Shown here in pieces: positions 15,237 through 23,015 of a stretch of DNA of 37,388 nt. Origin of the DNA: Halobacteriovorax sp. Its GTDB lineage: Bacteria > Bdellovibrionota > Bacteriovoracia > Bacteriovoracales > Bacteriovoracaceae. Below the pieces are notes generated by a model. That model saw nothing but the letters and a program-made list of their open reading frames with translations, did not search any database and was not told where the DNA came from. Position 1 is the stretch's first letter; each line of letters begins with the position of its first letter. Location of the stretch: contig PBIO01000025.1 in assembly GCA_002720865.1 (NCBI GenBank), forward strand, positions 64,017-101,404, given 5' to 3'. Made by a program: the position numbers and the translations under genes.

Positions 15237-16160
15237 TTAAGGGGGAAATGGCGATCCAGGATATAACAGGCAATTGTCCCCAATCCGCTTATGAGTCCAG
15301 GTTCTATTATCTAAAACCATATATCTTAGTGTTTCGGGTATTTGGCCTCGCCTATCACGATAAAACCTACGCATTGACTCATGTGTAGTTGTGCCGCGGC
15401 GGACCAGGACTGCTACGCGTGTTGATGGGTATCTACTATGATAATTGTCATGAAAAGATCTGTACCAGCTTCCATATGTAGAATCTGAAAATATAATGTT
15501 GCCCGGGCGGAGCTGTTCTAATGCATCTGAACGGGACATTGATAAAATGCCAGAACCCCCCGCAGAATGGCCAAAAAGATAAACATTTTCCCCAGAAATA
15601 TCAAATATTGTCACACCTAAAAACTGTAACATGGAAATCATTGAATTTTCCCACCTTTGAAATTCTCCAGGTTGTCTAAAGGGCCCTGTACCGTTTCTAG
15701 AAGTCCTTGTTGACGTCCAGTGAGACCATGGTTGTTCAACGAGGATAAAAACAGGATTTAAGCCACGCCTGTATAGTTCCGGAACATGTCTTAAAATTCG
15801 ATTCTCAAACTTATTAAATCCATTGTGGCCGTGGAGCCATATAAAAATATCTGCTTGTTTAGTCCGGTCAAATTGTGCTGGTACAAAAATGATAGTGTCA
15901 CGATTACCATTCATATGTCTTGAATCTGTTGTATATGGCCCTATCCATGTCCTTCCATATACGGCCGTAGAGTTTTGATGGCGTGTCCAAAGATCTACCG
16001 TCGATTGATTTGCTCCAGGAGCAATAGTAATAACGTTTTTTGATATACACTCTTCGTCAGTATTACCACACACAGACTGAGCATAAGTAATGTTTGGCGC
16101 TATTAAAGCCAGGATAAAAATTGTGACACACCTTGACAGGTGTATGGTACATGTATACAC
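15237..16160 (-). CDS. Secreted alpha/beta-hydrolase (esterase-like)
   Basis: A 307-residue protein with an N-terminal signal peptide (hydrophobic core TIFILALIAPNITYAQ, likely cut after AYAQ or ITYA). The alpha/beta-hydrolase triad is visible: Ser199 in FGHSAGGSG, Asp226 in IIFSDSTYG, and His290 in NRTWTHKRIG. The oxyanion region is WLHGHNG (109-114). GTG start at 16160 with GGAG 7 nt upstream. It would act in the periplasm or outside the cell, perhaps on host surface esters. The substrate is unknown. No phage tail-fibre-type repeats are seen. Confidence 0.8.
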   Translation of the reverse strand: MYTCTIHLSRCVTIFILALIAPNITYAQSVCGNTDEECISKNVITIAPGANQSTVDLWTRHQNSTAVYGRTWIGPYTTDSRHMNGNRDTIIFVPAQFDRTKQADIFIWLHGHNGFNKFENRILRHVPELYRRGLNPVFILVEQPWSHWTSTRTSRNGTGPFRQPGEFQRWENSMISMLQFLGVTIFDISGENVYLFGHSAGGSGILSMSRSDALEQLRPGNIIFSDSTYGSWYRSFHDNYHSRYPSTRVAVLVRRGTTTHESMRRFYRDRRGQIPETLRYMVLDNRTWTHKRIGDNCLLYPGSPFPP

Positions 16161-16198
16161 TTTTAATCTCCAATATTGTTGTTAGGTTAATTCTCTAA

Positions 16199-16387
16199 TC
16201 AGTCTTCTTCGAATTTATTATTAATATCAAATTTCCGGCCGGACATGGCGGCTAGGCGCTTTTGTCTTTCATACTCTTCTTTTGCTAATTTAAACTCAAT
16301 CTGCTTAGCAACAGCATTCATGCTGTTTATGTATATGAGGATAGCAATAACAAACCCAATTAAAAAAAATAAAACCTGATTATCCAC
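16199..16387 (-). CDS. Small single-pass membrane protein (62 aa)
   Basis: A 62-residue protein starting with GTG, with an N-terminal membrane helix (VLFFLIGFVIAILIYINSM, residues 5-23) and a charged helical tail (KQIEFKLAKEEYERQKRLAA). GGGGTGA lies 9 nt upstream. It starts 4 nt after the cupin gene's stop, so the two are co-translated. This single-anchor-plus-coil layout occurs in i-spanin-type and accessory membrane proteins, but length and lack of partner leave it open. Confidence 0.6.
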   Translation of the reverse strand: MDNQVLFFLIGFVIAILIYINSMNAVAKQIEFKLAKEEYERQKRLAAMSGRKFDINNKFEED

Positions 16388-16391
16388 TTAA

Positions 16392-16754
16392 CTAGTCACC
16401 CCTTATAAGCCTATGAGAATCGCTATCAAAGTGTTGAGTTGAAAATTCGAATACCTCTGAATCTTCAAAGGCAATAATTTGATGTCTAAGGCCTGTATAT
16501 ACATGGAAGCTGTCACCTGGTTTAAGAATTACCTGATCCGCCTTAGATATATCATCCCCCTCAGAGTAATAAACGATTACAGAACCTGATTGTAGATAAA
16601 ATACTTCATCCTTTATTTTGTGATAATGCCAGGAACAACGTTTCCCCTTTTCTAAAAATAAAAGTTTACCACAATATTCTGGCTTATTAACGATCCATTT
16701 TTCATGACCCCACCCCTTACTAACATATGTAATATCATTTAGTTTACTAGTCAT
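16392..16754 (-). CDS. Cupin (WxWHYH type), sugar-isomerase-like
   Basis: A 120-residue single-domain cupin. The metal site is His43 and His45 with Glu50 in CSWHYHKIKDEVFYLQSG, and His91 in GLRHQ. The layout matches the C-terminal cupin of mannose-6-phosphate isomerase/mannose-1-phosphate guanylyltransferase proteins, where such domains isomerise or bind phosphosugars. Alone, it might work in sugar nucleotide metabolism or host surface modification. Co-translated with the small membrane protein downstream. Confidence 0.82.
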   Translation of the reverse strand: MTSKLNDITYVSKGWGHEKWIVNKPEYCGKLLFLEKGKRCSWHYHKIKDEVFYLQSGSVIVYYSEGDDISKADQVILKPGDSFHVYTGLRHQIIAFEDSEVFEFSTQHFDSDSHRLIRGD

Positions 16755-16814
16755 TAATGCACCCTATATATTTAAATTGTAATAAGGTATTTAGCCTGGG
16801 TAAATTTAGAAGTT

Positions 16815-17096
16815 ATGATATTCGGAAAAATTAGGGAAATTCTTACACATTATGAAACCAGGCGGTTTATTGTAGTCGCTACAAAGCTTAGCTTATTTGT
16901 TGCATGTATCGGTTATTTTCTCCCATATATCTGGCATCAAATGTTGCCTCCGCAAATTAAGCTAGGGGGATCTTATCTAGAGTTTGTTTGTGCAACAATT
17001 CTTAGTTATTTTTTAATTGCATCCTGGATAAAAAGAAAGTCTGTTTATATGCAAATAGACGATGATTGGTATGTAGAGGAAGACTATAAAAAGTGA
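16815..17096 (+). CDS. Two-helix membrane protein (93 aa)
   Basis: A 93-residue protein with two membrane segments (about residues 20-42, VVATKLSLFVACIGYFLPYI; and 57-70, LEFVCATILSYFLIAS) and a charged C-terminus (IDDDWYVEEDYKK). A weak AGAAG lies before the ATG at 16815. The next gene (17132) follows 35 nt later. No family recognised; the two-helix hairpin fits a holin-type shape but that is not established. Confidence 0.6.
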   Translation: MIFGKIREILTHYETRRFIVVATKLSLFVACIGYFLPYIWHQMLPPQIKLGGSYLEFVCATILSYFLIASWIKRKSVYMQIDDDWYVEEDYKK

Positions 17097-17131
17097 ACTG
17101 GTTCTTATACATAGCTAAGGAAGGATTTTTT

Positions 17132-17356
17132 ATGCCCGGTGAAAATACACAAAGGTTTATTAAGCCAGGATTTGGTGTTGGCAAGTGTGAATTAAGACCG
17201 GGAATTCTTGATGCGCCACATGGAACAATGCTTGTAGTTCCAGGAGACTATATATTCTCGAAGATTAAATGGAGAGGCAGAAATAGCGACGTCACAACCT
17301 GGCCGAACTGTGTTGCTGACTCTGTTCGAAAGTTAATACTGGCATACTACTATTAG
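17132..17356 (+). CDS. Small hypothetical protein (74 aa)
   Basis: A 74-residue soluble protein. The ATG at 17132 has GGAAGGA 6 nt upstream and is preferred to an earlier in-frame GTG that lacks a site. Sequence runs MPGENTQRFIKPGFGV, then GILDAPHGTMLVVPGDYIFS and a C-terminal helix (CVADSVRKLILAYYY). Strand-rich front, unrecognised. Its stop interlocks with that of the convergent gene at 17353 in TTAG. Confidence 0.6.
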   Translation: MPGENTQRFIKPGFGVGKCELRPGILDAPHGTMLVVPGDYIFSKIKWRGRNSDVTTWPNCVADSVRKLILAYYY

Positions 17357-17880
17357 TCTTTCTTTTTCTTTGCTAACATATTAAACTTGTCCGGGTAGAT
17401 TATTTCAGCCTCAACAATCTTGGTTGGTGGTTTCTCCTTCGACTCTATAACTGTAACACCAGGCAACCGTTGCTTCGGGCTCCATGCCGGTGGTGGTTTA
17501 TAGGTCTCAAACCCAAGTTCCTCTCTCTTCTTTCTCATTATTTCTAATAATTTATCTGTCTCAACTTTTTTGTCAATATGCTTAAGAATAGTTGTTATAG
17601 CATCTTTATCATATGCTAATAACTTTCCCCCATTTCGAATATCTGGCCTGGTACAAAATCCAACATCACCAGGCTCTGTGTAATATACAATACTCATCCC
17701 CTTTCCTGGCCCAGCTGGAAATGAAATGCCGGAAGGGAGTGTCTTTATAATTGTAACAGGCCCAACACCGGTCAAATACCATCTCTGGCCAGGCAAAATA
17801 GGGGTAGAGTCAGCTAGCAATATTATGGACATGATCCACATAAATAAGAAAAATAACACTATCGAGCTAAATATCAACAT
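17353..17880 (-). CDS. N-terminally anchored membrane protein
   Basis: A 175-residue protein with an N-terminal membrane helix (residues 3-23, IFSSIVLFFLFMWIMSIILL), a strand-rich region with LPGQRWYLTGVGPVTIIKTL (an SH3-like look), helices (ITTILKHIDKKVETDKLLEIM) and a basic tail KKKKD. A TATAAATA at 17891-17898 on this strand is only 11 nt from the ATG, too close to serve as a normal promoter. No family recognised. Confidence 0.65.
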   Translation of the reverse strand: MLIFSSIVLFFLFMWIMSIILLADSTPILPGQRWYLTGVGPVTIIKTLPSGISFPAGPGKGMSIVYYTEPGDVGFCTRPDIRNGGKLLAYDKDAITTILKHIDKKVETDKLLEIMRKKREELGFETYKPPPAWSPKQRLPGVTVIESKEKPPTKIVEAEIIYPDKFNMLAKKKKD

Positions 17881-17996
17881 TACTTTAAACTATTTATAAA
17901 TTGAGCAAACTACACTTATTGTAAATTACTATAATTTAAAGGTAAATATTTACAATTATTAGTAAAAGGAAGACACTTAAATTAGATAGACTGTTT

Positions 17997-18353
17997 ATGA
18001 AGAATACTTTCAAAGATTTAACGATACGGTTCATTGATGATCGATCATTAAAACTAGCTATTTGTATTATCTTTCTATTTAATATATTCGATGCATTCCT
18101 AACATTAGCGTGGGTTGAAACTGGATTAGCTCATGAAACTAATCCCATCATGGCCTATGTTCTAGAAATTGGCCCGAATGTTTTTCTGACAATAAAAATA
18201 TCAATAGTTACATTAGGGCTTATAATCCTCTGGTTTACAAAACAATATGCTTGGGTCAGACCAATTACCCTTGGGCTGCTTGCATTATATTCATATATTG
18301 TAGGAATTCATTTACACTTTATACAGTATCTCAAATTATTGCATATAGTTTAG
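17997..18353 (+). CDS. DUF5658-like membrane protein
   Basis: A 118-residue membrane protein with about three helices. The pattern FNIFDAFLTLAWVETGLAHETNPIM around residues 28-52 matches DUF5658, whose members share N..D...T and E.NP. The final helix ends LHFIQYLKLLHIV. Function of the family is unknown. The ribosome site is weak. Its stop interlocks with the convergent gene at 18350 in TTAG. Confidence 0.72.
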   Translation: MKNTFKDLTIRFIDDRSLKLAICIIFLFNIFDAFLTLAWVETGLAHETNPIMAYVLEIGPNVFLTIKISIVTLGLIILWFTKQYAWVRPITLGLLALYSYIVGIHLHFIQYLKLLHIV

Positions 18354-18589
18354 GGATTCCCTTTCTTCTCTAAAAGTATTAATGCATCCCGAGGGTACCA
18401 GAATGATTTTTTATCTAGGAATGTATTGTTATCCGTTGACCAGAAAACGTTGACGTATGGAATTCCGTCATCATCTTCATACGATTCCAGGACCACACCG
18501 ACACCTTCATGACATAATGGTAGGCCCCACTTTGATTGGGCAGCGGCTGATGTTTTTACAAGGTCGCCGTCTTCAATACAGTTGTCCAT
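18350..18589 (-). CDS. SH3/KOW-like small protein
   Basis: A 79-residue protein starting MDNCIEDGDLVKTSAAAQ and containing VGVVLESYEDDDGIPYVNVFW, typical of the small G-D-L-V proteins repeated in this window. The ATG at 18589 has GAGAG 5 nt upstream; a TTG 33 nt earlier would overlap the DnaJ end and has no clear site. The strand-loop-strand pattern with VFWSTD fits a small barrel. It follows DnaJ by 13 nt. Function unknown. Confidence 0.65.
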   Translation of the reverse strand: MDNCIEDGDLVKTSAAAQSKWGLPLCHEGVGVVLESYEDDDGIPYVNVFWSTDNNTFLDKKSFWYPRDALILLEKKGNP

Positions 18590-18602
18590 AATATCTCTCT
18601 TT

Positions 18603-19664
18603 CTAATTTGAGCCTTGCTCAAACTTTCTTAATAGTTCTCTTTGCTCTGATGTTATCTTTTTTGGAATTTGAATTTCAATGTGTACATAATGATCTCCGT
18701 ACATAGAGCCCCTAAGGTTCTTAATCCCCTTGCCATGAATTCGCAAAGTTGTATTAGGTTGAGTTCCGAACGGTACCTTTATTTTTTCATTTCCCTGAAC
18801 TGTTTCAACATCCAAAACTCCACCCAAGCATGCAGTAACAAAAGATATTCTAGATGTTGTATGAATATCGGTACCCCTTCTTTCAAATTTCCTAGATGGG
18901 TTAATTTGAATAGACGCCATTAAATCGCCAGGGGGGCCGCCCAATGAACCAGCATTTCCTTTTCCTGCAACTCGTAAACGATTTCCTACGTTGATGCCAG
19001 GGGGAATGTTGATAGCAATGCTATCAGTAACATCGATGCTACCAACGCCGCGGCACATACTACAGGGGGTTGTCGGTATAGAGCCCGACCCCCTGCATTT
19101 TGGACATGCAGACTGTACTACCATAGGGCCTTGTTGAAAACTAGAATATCCTGTACCACGACACATATCACATACGGTACGTGATGTATTAGGCTCCTGA
19201 CCTAAACCAGTGCATCCAGTACATGTGTCTTTTCTGGTAAGATTTATTGACTTTTGGCAACCCTTAACTGCCTCTAAAAAATCGATTGTTAAACTAATAT
19301 TGATATCCGGGCCACGTTGGGGCCCCTGGGGACGTGTCTGGTGGTGGCCGCGGCGACCAAAAAATTCACCAAATATATCCTCAAATCCCCGGAATGGATC
19401 TGAGTGTTGTGATGATCTTCTATATTGATTATCAAATGGATTAGGCCCGGAATGACCAAAAGCATCATAGTCTTTGCGCTTCTGCTCGTCAGATAATGTT
19501 TGATATGCCTCGGAAACTTCCTTAAATTTGTCTTCGGCCGTTTTATCACCAGGATTCTTATCAGGATGATACTCTAAAGCTGCCTTCCGATAGGCTTTTT
19601 TAATCTCTTTGCTATTAGCAGTACGAGCTATACCAAGCACCTCATAATAATCGCGCTTGGCCAC
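18603..19664 (-). CDS. dnaJ: DnaJ (type I Hsp40) co-chaperone
   Basis: A 353-residue complete DnaJ. The J-domain has H33-P-D35 in the helix II-III loop and normal flanks ([23 protein letters not shown]). A Gly/Phe-rich linker follows (residues 70-110). Four CxxCxGxG zinc motifs begin at residues 148, 165, 187 and 201 ([32 protein letters not shown]), then the C-terminal peptide-binding domains ([26 protein letters not shown]). GTG start with GGAG 7 nt upstream. It stimulates host DnaK ATPase and holds clients. No phage DnaK is here, so it presumably uses the host's. Confidence 0.95.
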   Translation of the reverse strand: MAKRDYYEVLGIARTANSKEIKKAYRKAALEYHPDKNPGDKTAEDKFKEVSEAYQTLSDEQKRKDYDAFGHSGPNPFDNQYRRSSQHSDPFRGFEDIFGEFFGRRGHHQTRPQGPQRGPDINISLTIDFLEAVKGCQKSINLTRKDTCTGCTGLGQEPNTSRTVCDMCRGTGYSSFQQGPMVVQSACPKCRGSGSIPTTPCSMCRGVGSIDVTDSIAINIPPGINVGNRLRVAGKGNAGSLGGPPGDLMASIQINPSRKFERRGTDIHTTSRISFVTACLGGVLDVETVQGNEKIKVPFGTQPNTTLRIHGKGIKNLRGSMYGDHYVHIEIQIPKKITSEQRELLRKFEQGSN

Positions 19665-19703
19665 GGGTTCGCTCCAGTTTATCCCTACAACTATAAAACA
19701 TAA

Positions 19704-19892
19704 TTATTCTTTCGCCCATTCTTTTATGTGGGCGGGCTTCTCTATAGATTCCAGTCTGAAATTTGAATATTCTGGATGCACACCAGAAATAATATCTATA
19801 ATCTTAGATTTTTTATACGGCGGGGCCTGTAATATAAAACTTACATCAACATCTTTATCAGCATTAAAAACTGTCATGTTCCAAAATTTCAT
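19704..19892 (-). CDS. Small hypothetical protein (62 aa)
   Basis: A 62-residue soluble protein starting MKFWNMTVFNADKDVDVSFI and ending EKPAHIKEWAKE. A front strand pair and a C-terminal helix are suggested. There is no strong ribosome site, so translation may depend on coupling to the gene ending 17 nt upstream. Codon use looks like its neighbours. Within the frame an inverted repeat (CGCCCA ... TGTGGGCG, about 19712-19733) may form an RNA stem. Family unknown. Confidence 0.5.
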   Translation of the reverse strand: MKFWNMTVFNADKDVDVSFILQAPPYKKSKIIDIISGVHPEYSNFRLESIEKPAHIKEWAKE

Positions 19893-19908
19893 ATCATTTT
19901 GCCATAAA

Positions 19909-20268
19909 CTATTTTATCTCTATATTAGCATTTAAATTAAGTGCTAGTGTAATTATATCCTCAACGTCACCTGTTCTATCTTCAGATGGATAGGCATATA
20001 TTATATCAGAATTTTGTACGATTTTTCTATTTCGGGCTTGTTGAGACCTTAAGTACTCTCTAGGGCTAGCATCCTCAGGGGGTTTATATGGAAGAAAAGC
20101 CATTGTCGGGCGTGAGAATTCCTCAGCTGCTTCTGCAATCCAAGAATCAAACCCTTTTTTCTCCCCACCTGTAACTATAATAGTACCCTCAGGAAGTGAG
20201 CTAATGAGCTTTTTTATATTCTCTTTTTCTTTTTTTCTTTCTAAACTTCCAATTATCCCAACGTTCAT
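19909..20268 (-). CDS. SLOG-family Rossmann protein (DprA/YspA-like)
   Basis: A 119-residue protein with the SLOG (TIGR00725/DprA/LOG-like) Rossmann layout: a first strand and loop GIIGSLERKKEK, IIVTGGEKKGFDSWIAEAA (the GG loop), AFLPYKPP, and an RNRKIVQNSDIIYAYPS stretch in which the RN and SD segments line the ligand site. Known members bind nucleotides, ADP-ribose or nucleic acid, or cut nucleoside monophosphates. The gene is coupled to the upstream one by ATGA at 20265-20268. Without a partner domain its ligand is unknown; sensing or degrading nucleotide signals is possible. Confidence 0.75.
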   Translation of the reverse strand: MNVGIIGSLERKKEKENIKKLISSLPEGTIIVTGGEKKGFDSWIAEAAEEFSRPTMAFLPYKPPEDASPREYLRSQQARNRKIVQNSDIIYAYPSEDRTGDVEDIITLALNLNANIEIK

Positions 20269-20612
20269 GCATCGCCCTTTTGATTCATCATCATCTGTAA
20301 ATTTGCTAACTGTAAATTAATACTATCGTTGATTGCAGAAGTTAACTCTTTATTCTTGCTAGTATCTGATGCCTTCATTTCATCTAGCATAAACCATAGC
20401 GATGAAACCTCGTCTTGCAAATCTTCAATCAAGGGGTTCAAATCATCAAAAATCTTTTTAGATATATGCCTCGATAATGTTGAACGCGCGGACGCTGATT
20501 GTAAGTTTAATTGTGCATTGGCATACTCTAATAGTGATGACTCAATTGATGACTCAATTATATCTAACCTTGCCTGCCTCTCAGCTTCAAGTTTTTTTTC
20601 ATTTTCCGACAT
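20265..20612 (-). CDS. Coiled-coil protein
   Basis: A 115-residue almost entirely helical protein (KKLEAERQARLDIIESSIES, then DLNPLIEDLQDEVSSLWFML) rich in Leu, Ser, Asn and Glu, predicted to be a coiled coil. GGGAAG lies before the ATG. It overlaps the HExxH gene upstream by 14 nt and is coupled to the SLOG gene by ATGA, so the three are one unit. It may scaffold the unit's other products. No family recognised. Confidence 0.7.
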   Translation of the reverse strand: MSENEKKLEAERQARLDIIESSIESSLLEYANAQLNLQSASARSTLSRHISKKIFDDLNPLIEDLQDEVSSLWFMLDEMKASDTSKNKELTSAINDSINLQLANLQMMMNQKGDA

Positions 20613-21102
20613 TTTCTTCCCTTAGGGCTGTTTCAATGCCACCAGCCCATTCAATATAACCCATTAAACACTCTGTCATAACTTTATCATACTTCTGATC
20701 TCGTACAAATAAATCTAAACGATTGGCTAAACGGCGCCCTCTTTTCCAAGCATCAATTTCTTCTGCTATTAATGAAACACGATACGCGCGCGATCTGGTA
20801 CATCTTCCATCACCAGATGCTGCATACATTGGGTGCTCTTTTGCAAATTGCTTCCAACCGTTCCGAATTAAAATATGGCCACATTCATGTAGCATTGTAT
20901 AAAATCTTGTCTCTGCATGACTTCTAGAGCAGATCTGTACTTCTAATAGTTCAAAATCAACCTGATCCTCAACATCAGGATCATATCTAACTGTGTATCC
21001 TTTCTCAAGAAGCCAATTAGTAATCTTCTTAATTTGAAAAGCCCAGAAGGACTTAGATAATTCTTGTCCTTCTGGGCTCAAAATAATTTTGGGATCTGGC
21101 AT
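20599..21102 (-). CDS. ImmA/IrrE-like or SprT-like HExxH zinc peptidase
   Basis: A 167-residue protein. The zinc site H72-E-C-G-H76 sits in FYTMLHECGHILIRNG, with a likely third ligand, Glu114 or Glu115, in LIAEEIDAWKRGRRLANRL. This EEIxAW pattern is typical of phage and prophage IrrE-like peptidases, which may cut repressors or act on host proteins. The ATG at 21102 has AGGTGG 5 nt upstream and an extended -10 box about 21 nt upstream; a GTG three codons earlier is less good. It is the first gene of the 19909-21102 unit. A strong hairpin lies within codons 9-21. Confidence 0.78.
   Translation of the reverse strand: MPDPKIILSPEGQELSKSFWAFQIKKITNWLLEKGYTVRYDPDVEDQVDFELLEVQICSRSHAETRFYTMLHECGHILIRNGWKQFAKEHPMYAASGDGRCTRSRAYRVSLIAEEIDAWKRGRRLANRLDLFVRDQKYDKVMTECLMGYIEWAGGIETALREENVGK
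21040..21078 (-). repeat. Perfect 13-bp inverted repeat inside the HExxH coding start
   Basis: On the coding strand AGCCCAGAAGGAC and GTCCTTCTGGGCT are exact inverted repeats, 13 nt each, around a 13-nt loop. The stem starts about 24 nt after the ATG of the gene and encodes residues 9-21 (SPEGQELSKSFWA). It should form a strong RNA hairpin early in the message, and could slow or gate translation. There is no U run after it, so it is not a classical terminator. Confidence 0.75.
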
Positions 21103-21122
21103 AATTTCCACCTATTAATACT

Positions 21123-21131
21123 ATTATACCA
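21123..21131 (-). promoter_or_regulatory. Extended -10 promoter (TGGTATAAT)
   Basis: On the minus strand TGGTATAAT is an exact extended -10 element (TG-N-TATAAT), 20 nt before the ATG at 21102. The 12-mer CTGGTATAATAG around it recurs before the HAD gene at 23425. A TATAAATA octamer (21143-21150), which matches the T4 late element, lies 41 nt before the same ATG, so early and late control may both act here. Confidence 0.5.
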
Positions 21132-21177
21132 GCATAAACCAGTATTTATATTCAACAGATCTAAATAGGTCAAGAAA

Positions 21178-21381
21178 CTAAGATTTAGTCAATTGATTAT
21201 CATTTACTTTATTTTTCCACCACTTTTCGAAAAAATAGTGTAATACCGTCATGACGATAGAGAATATTACGGTTAGTTCAATCGACTGCCTTATCTCACC
21301 TAGATATGCATACGTGATGATGGTACCAACAATCAGCGATATTACACGCCAGGTAATGACCTTTGATACATCACCCTTCAT
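21178..21381 (-). CDS. DUF2061-like membrane protein
   Basis: A 67-residue membrane protein. The VSKVITWRVISLIVGTIITY start, followed by a second hydrophobic segment (LTVIFSIVMTVLHYFFEKWW), matches the small DUF2061 family (a T-W-R motif near the start and a Y-x-x-E/H-x-W motif near the end). Function unknown. It overlaps the upstream gene at 21378 by ATGA. Length is normal for the family. Confidence 0.7.
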   Translation of the reverse strand: MKGDVSKVITWRVISLIVGTIITYAYLGEIRQSIELTVIFSIVMTVLHYFFEKWWKNKVNDNQLTKS

Positions 21382-21599
21382 CTACAATCTGCTGCATTAT
21401 AATATTTGTACGATTTTCCCCTGCGGACGACTGTATAAGGCACCTGGGCAAAGTCTTCGATAATTAACTTTATCATACTCTCATCTATACCTGTCTCATA
21501 TGATAACTTGTCTAAAGACTTAAACTTCATATAACTTAATGCAGAATTAATCGTATGCCATTGATCTTCAGTCCATGGCACTTTCTTTTTCTTAGGCAT
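21378..21599 (-). CDS. Small helical protein, possible HTH
   Basis: A 73-residue protein starting MPKKKKVPWTEDQWHTI, then helices (LSYMKFKSLDKLSYETGIDE, then SMIKLIIEDFAQVP) and a strand with basic residues (YTVVRRGKSYKYYN). The pattern looks like a winged helix or HTH that could contact DNA, but no family is recognised. The ATG at 21599 has AAGGAG 5 nt upstream and is preferred to a GTG six nt earlier. It overlaps the phosphoesterase stop by 8 nt. Confidence 0.6.
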   Translation of the reverse strand: MPKKKKVPWTEDQWHTINSALSYMKFKSLDKLSYETGIDESMIKLIIEDFAQVPYTVVRRGKSYKYYNAADCR

Positions 21600-22275
21600 C
21601 CTCACTCCTTACGAACTGACCATCGAACCCACAACAATGATACCTTGTCCCTAAAATATCCCATGTCTTCTTAACATGATGATGACCAAAATACCAAACA
21701 GGGGGCTTATGACTACACACCCTCAATGCATTATCTAGATTACGTGGGGTAGGGCTGTCAGCCCTAGCATACTTCTCCATTGGGACCCGAAGAGGGGCAT
21801 CATGAGTAACTACGACATCGGGCTTCTCTAACTCCAGTCTCTCGGCAAACAGCGAAAACTCCTGATAGCTTGGTGTTTCATTTCTCCACCAACTCTTCCC
21901 CTCGGTACGATGATACCGATCGATCGATTCCGCACCACCAAGAAACAAATGCTTCTTTCCCTCCAGGGTAAGTACAACCCCCCGCTGGGCCCAGAAACAC
22001 CCAGGTGCCAGCTCTACCAAGTCCGGATTTCCCTGCTTCTTTGCAAGCTCGGTCCACTTATCCCAATTATCATGATTGCCACCACATGTAATCCACATAG
22101 GTGCATCCTTTGGGCGTTTTGAAAAGTATTTATGGATCTTACATGGATCACCACCCCAACGGGCACCAAAATCACCAACCTGAACCACGTGTGATGCGTC
22201 ATCCTTAATTGCAATTGCGTCTACAGTTGCGACATCTTGTGCAACACCGTGGATATCTCCAACATAATAAATCAT
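21592..22275 (-). CDS. Calcineurin-like metallophosphoesterase
   Basis: A 227-residue metallophosphoesterase with all core motifs: GDIHG (residues 6-10), GDFGARW, GNHDNWD, VVTHDAPL and GHHH near the C-terminus. Two metals (Mn, Fe or Zn) are held by these His and Asp residues. The family cleaves phosphate mono- or diesters; phage members include protein and dinucleotide phosphatases and DNA nucleases. This single-domain form cannot be assigned to one. It is coupled by ATGA to the small SH3-like gene at 22272. Confidence 0.87.
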   Translation of the reverse strand: MIYYVGDIHGVAQDVATVDAIAIKDDASHVVQVGDFGARWGGDPCKIHKYFSKRPKDAPMWITCGGNHDNWDKWTELAKKQGNPDLVELAPGCFWAQRGVVLTLEGKKHLFLGGAESIDRYHRTEGKSWWRNETPSYQEFSLFAERLELEKPDVVVTHDAPLRVPMEKYARADSPTPRNLDNALRVCSHKPPVWYFGHHHVKKTWDILGTRYHCCGFDGQFVRSEDA

Positions 22276-22469
22276 TCTTTCTTTCCGTCGTTAACTATTC
22301 TTAAGTCCCTCACCTTTTCAGATGCGTTTCCGTCGCCAGACCAAAGAACATGAGCCCACTTAGCCTGTGAGCCTAATGTAAAAATATCTAATATAATCCC
22401 TGTAGAGTTTTCATCCAACCCAGGATATTTTAGCTTAACTAGATCTCCTATTTTAGCATTATCCTGCAT
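22272..22469 (-). CDS. SH3/KOW-like small protein
   Basis: A 65-residue protein starting MQDNAKIGDLVKLKYPG with later STGIILDIFTLG and AHVLWSGDG, the same strand pattern as its neighbour at 22459. The ATG at 22469 lies inside the end of the upstream gene (11-nt overlap), so it is likely translated by coupling; a longer in-frame extension contains the neighbour's sequence out of frame and is not credible. Likely a small barrel. Function unknown. Confidence 0.6.
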   Translation of the reverse strand: MQDNAKIGDLVKLKYPGLDENSTGIILDIFTLGSQAKWAHVLWSGDGNASEKVRDLRIVNDGKKE

Positions 22470-22656
22470 CGCGTAAATAGCACTCCCACTCTTTTGTTGT
22501 CGTACCATCAGCCCAAAGAACCTCATATGAAGCCTGCATCTTGTTCGTATGAGGGCGATGATTCTCATTTCGAATAAGAATTAATCCAGGCTCGGAGCGA
22601 GTCGTTGAATCAAATACTTTAGGAGTGCTAAATAAAACTAAATCACCCACTTTCAT
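22459..22656 (-). CDS. SH3/KOW-like small protein
   Basis: A 65-residue protein beginning MKVGDLVLFSTPKVFDS, with PGLILIRN and ASYEVLWADGTTTKEWECYL. The MKVGDLV start, GLI strand and EVLW strand give the same small-barrel pattern as the genes at 22272, 23015 and 24708. Its ATG overlaps the upstream stop by ATGA (22653-22656). A tandem pair of related proteins here suggests local duplication. Function unknown. Confidence 0.65.
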   Translation of the reverse strand: MKVGDLVLFSTPKVFDSTTRSEPGLILIRNENHRPHTNKMQASYEVLWADGTTTKEWECYLRDAG

Positions 22657-23015
22657 CGCGTATGTACCTGTATATTTCCGGTTTCATAATCAATTAGATA
22701 CCGATAGTGCGTAGTACCATAATGATCATCAAACCAATTAGACTCATCAATTACATAGGGTTCATTATCATCTAGGAACTCTGTAGAGGGTGGAGTAGGT
22801 TCTGACGGGATCTTGTCATTCCACCTCGGACAGTGAAAGCTTCTAATTCCGCCCGTTGCTTGGGCCCTCAAAATCAAAAGAGACAAACATGTCGTCGTAT
22901 ACTTGTCTAAATAGTCTTCAATTCTACCTGATATCGTTGAGCCATCATAATGCACATAGCATCCATTAACCCTGCCATCTGGAAACTTAATCCCTATTAC
23001 TGCATGAGTACTCAT
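22653..23015 (-). CDS. Conserved phage protein of the MxTHAxIGIK / CHWDGY-like family
   Basis: A 120-residue protein beginning MSTHAVIGIKFPDGRVNGCY, then VHYDGSTISGRIEDYLDKYT. This is a variant of a widespread phage and bacterial family with start MATRSxIGI...DGxVxxxYCHWDGY. Function of the family is unknown; the N-terminal part is a small beta layer. The C-terminal half is acidic (DDNEPYVIDESNWFDD). Its start overlaps the upstream stop (23015), and its own stop overlaps the next start by ATGA. Confidence 0.7.
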   Translation of the reverse strand: MSTHAVIGIKFPDGRVNGCYVHYDGSTISGRIEDYLDKYTTTCLSLLILRAQATGGIRSFHCPRWNDKIPSEPTPPSTEFLDDNEPYVIDESNWFDDHYGTTHYRYLIDYETGNIQVHTR

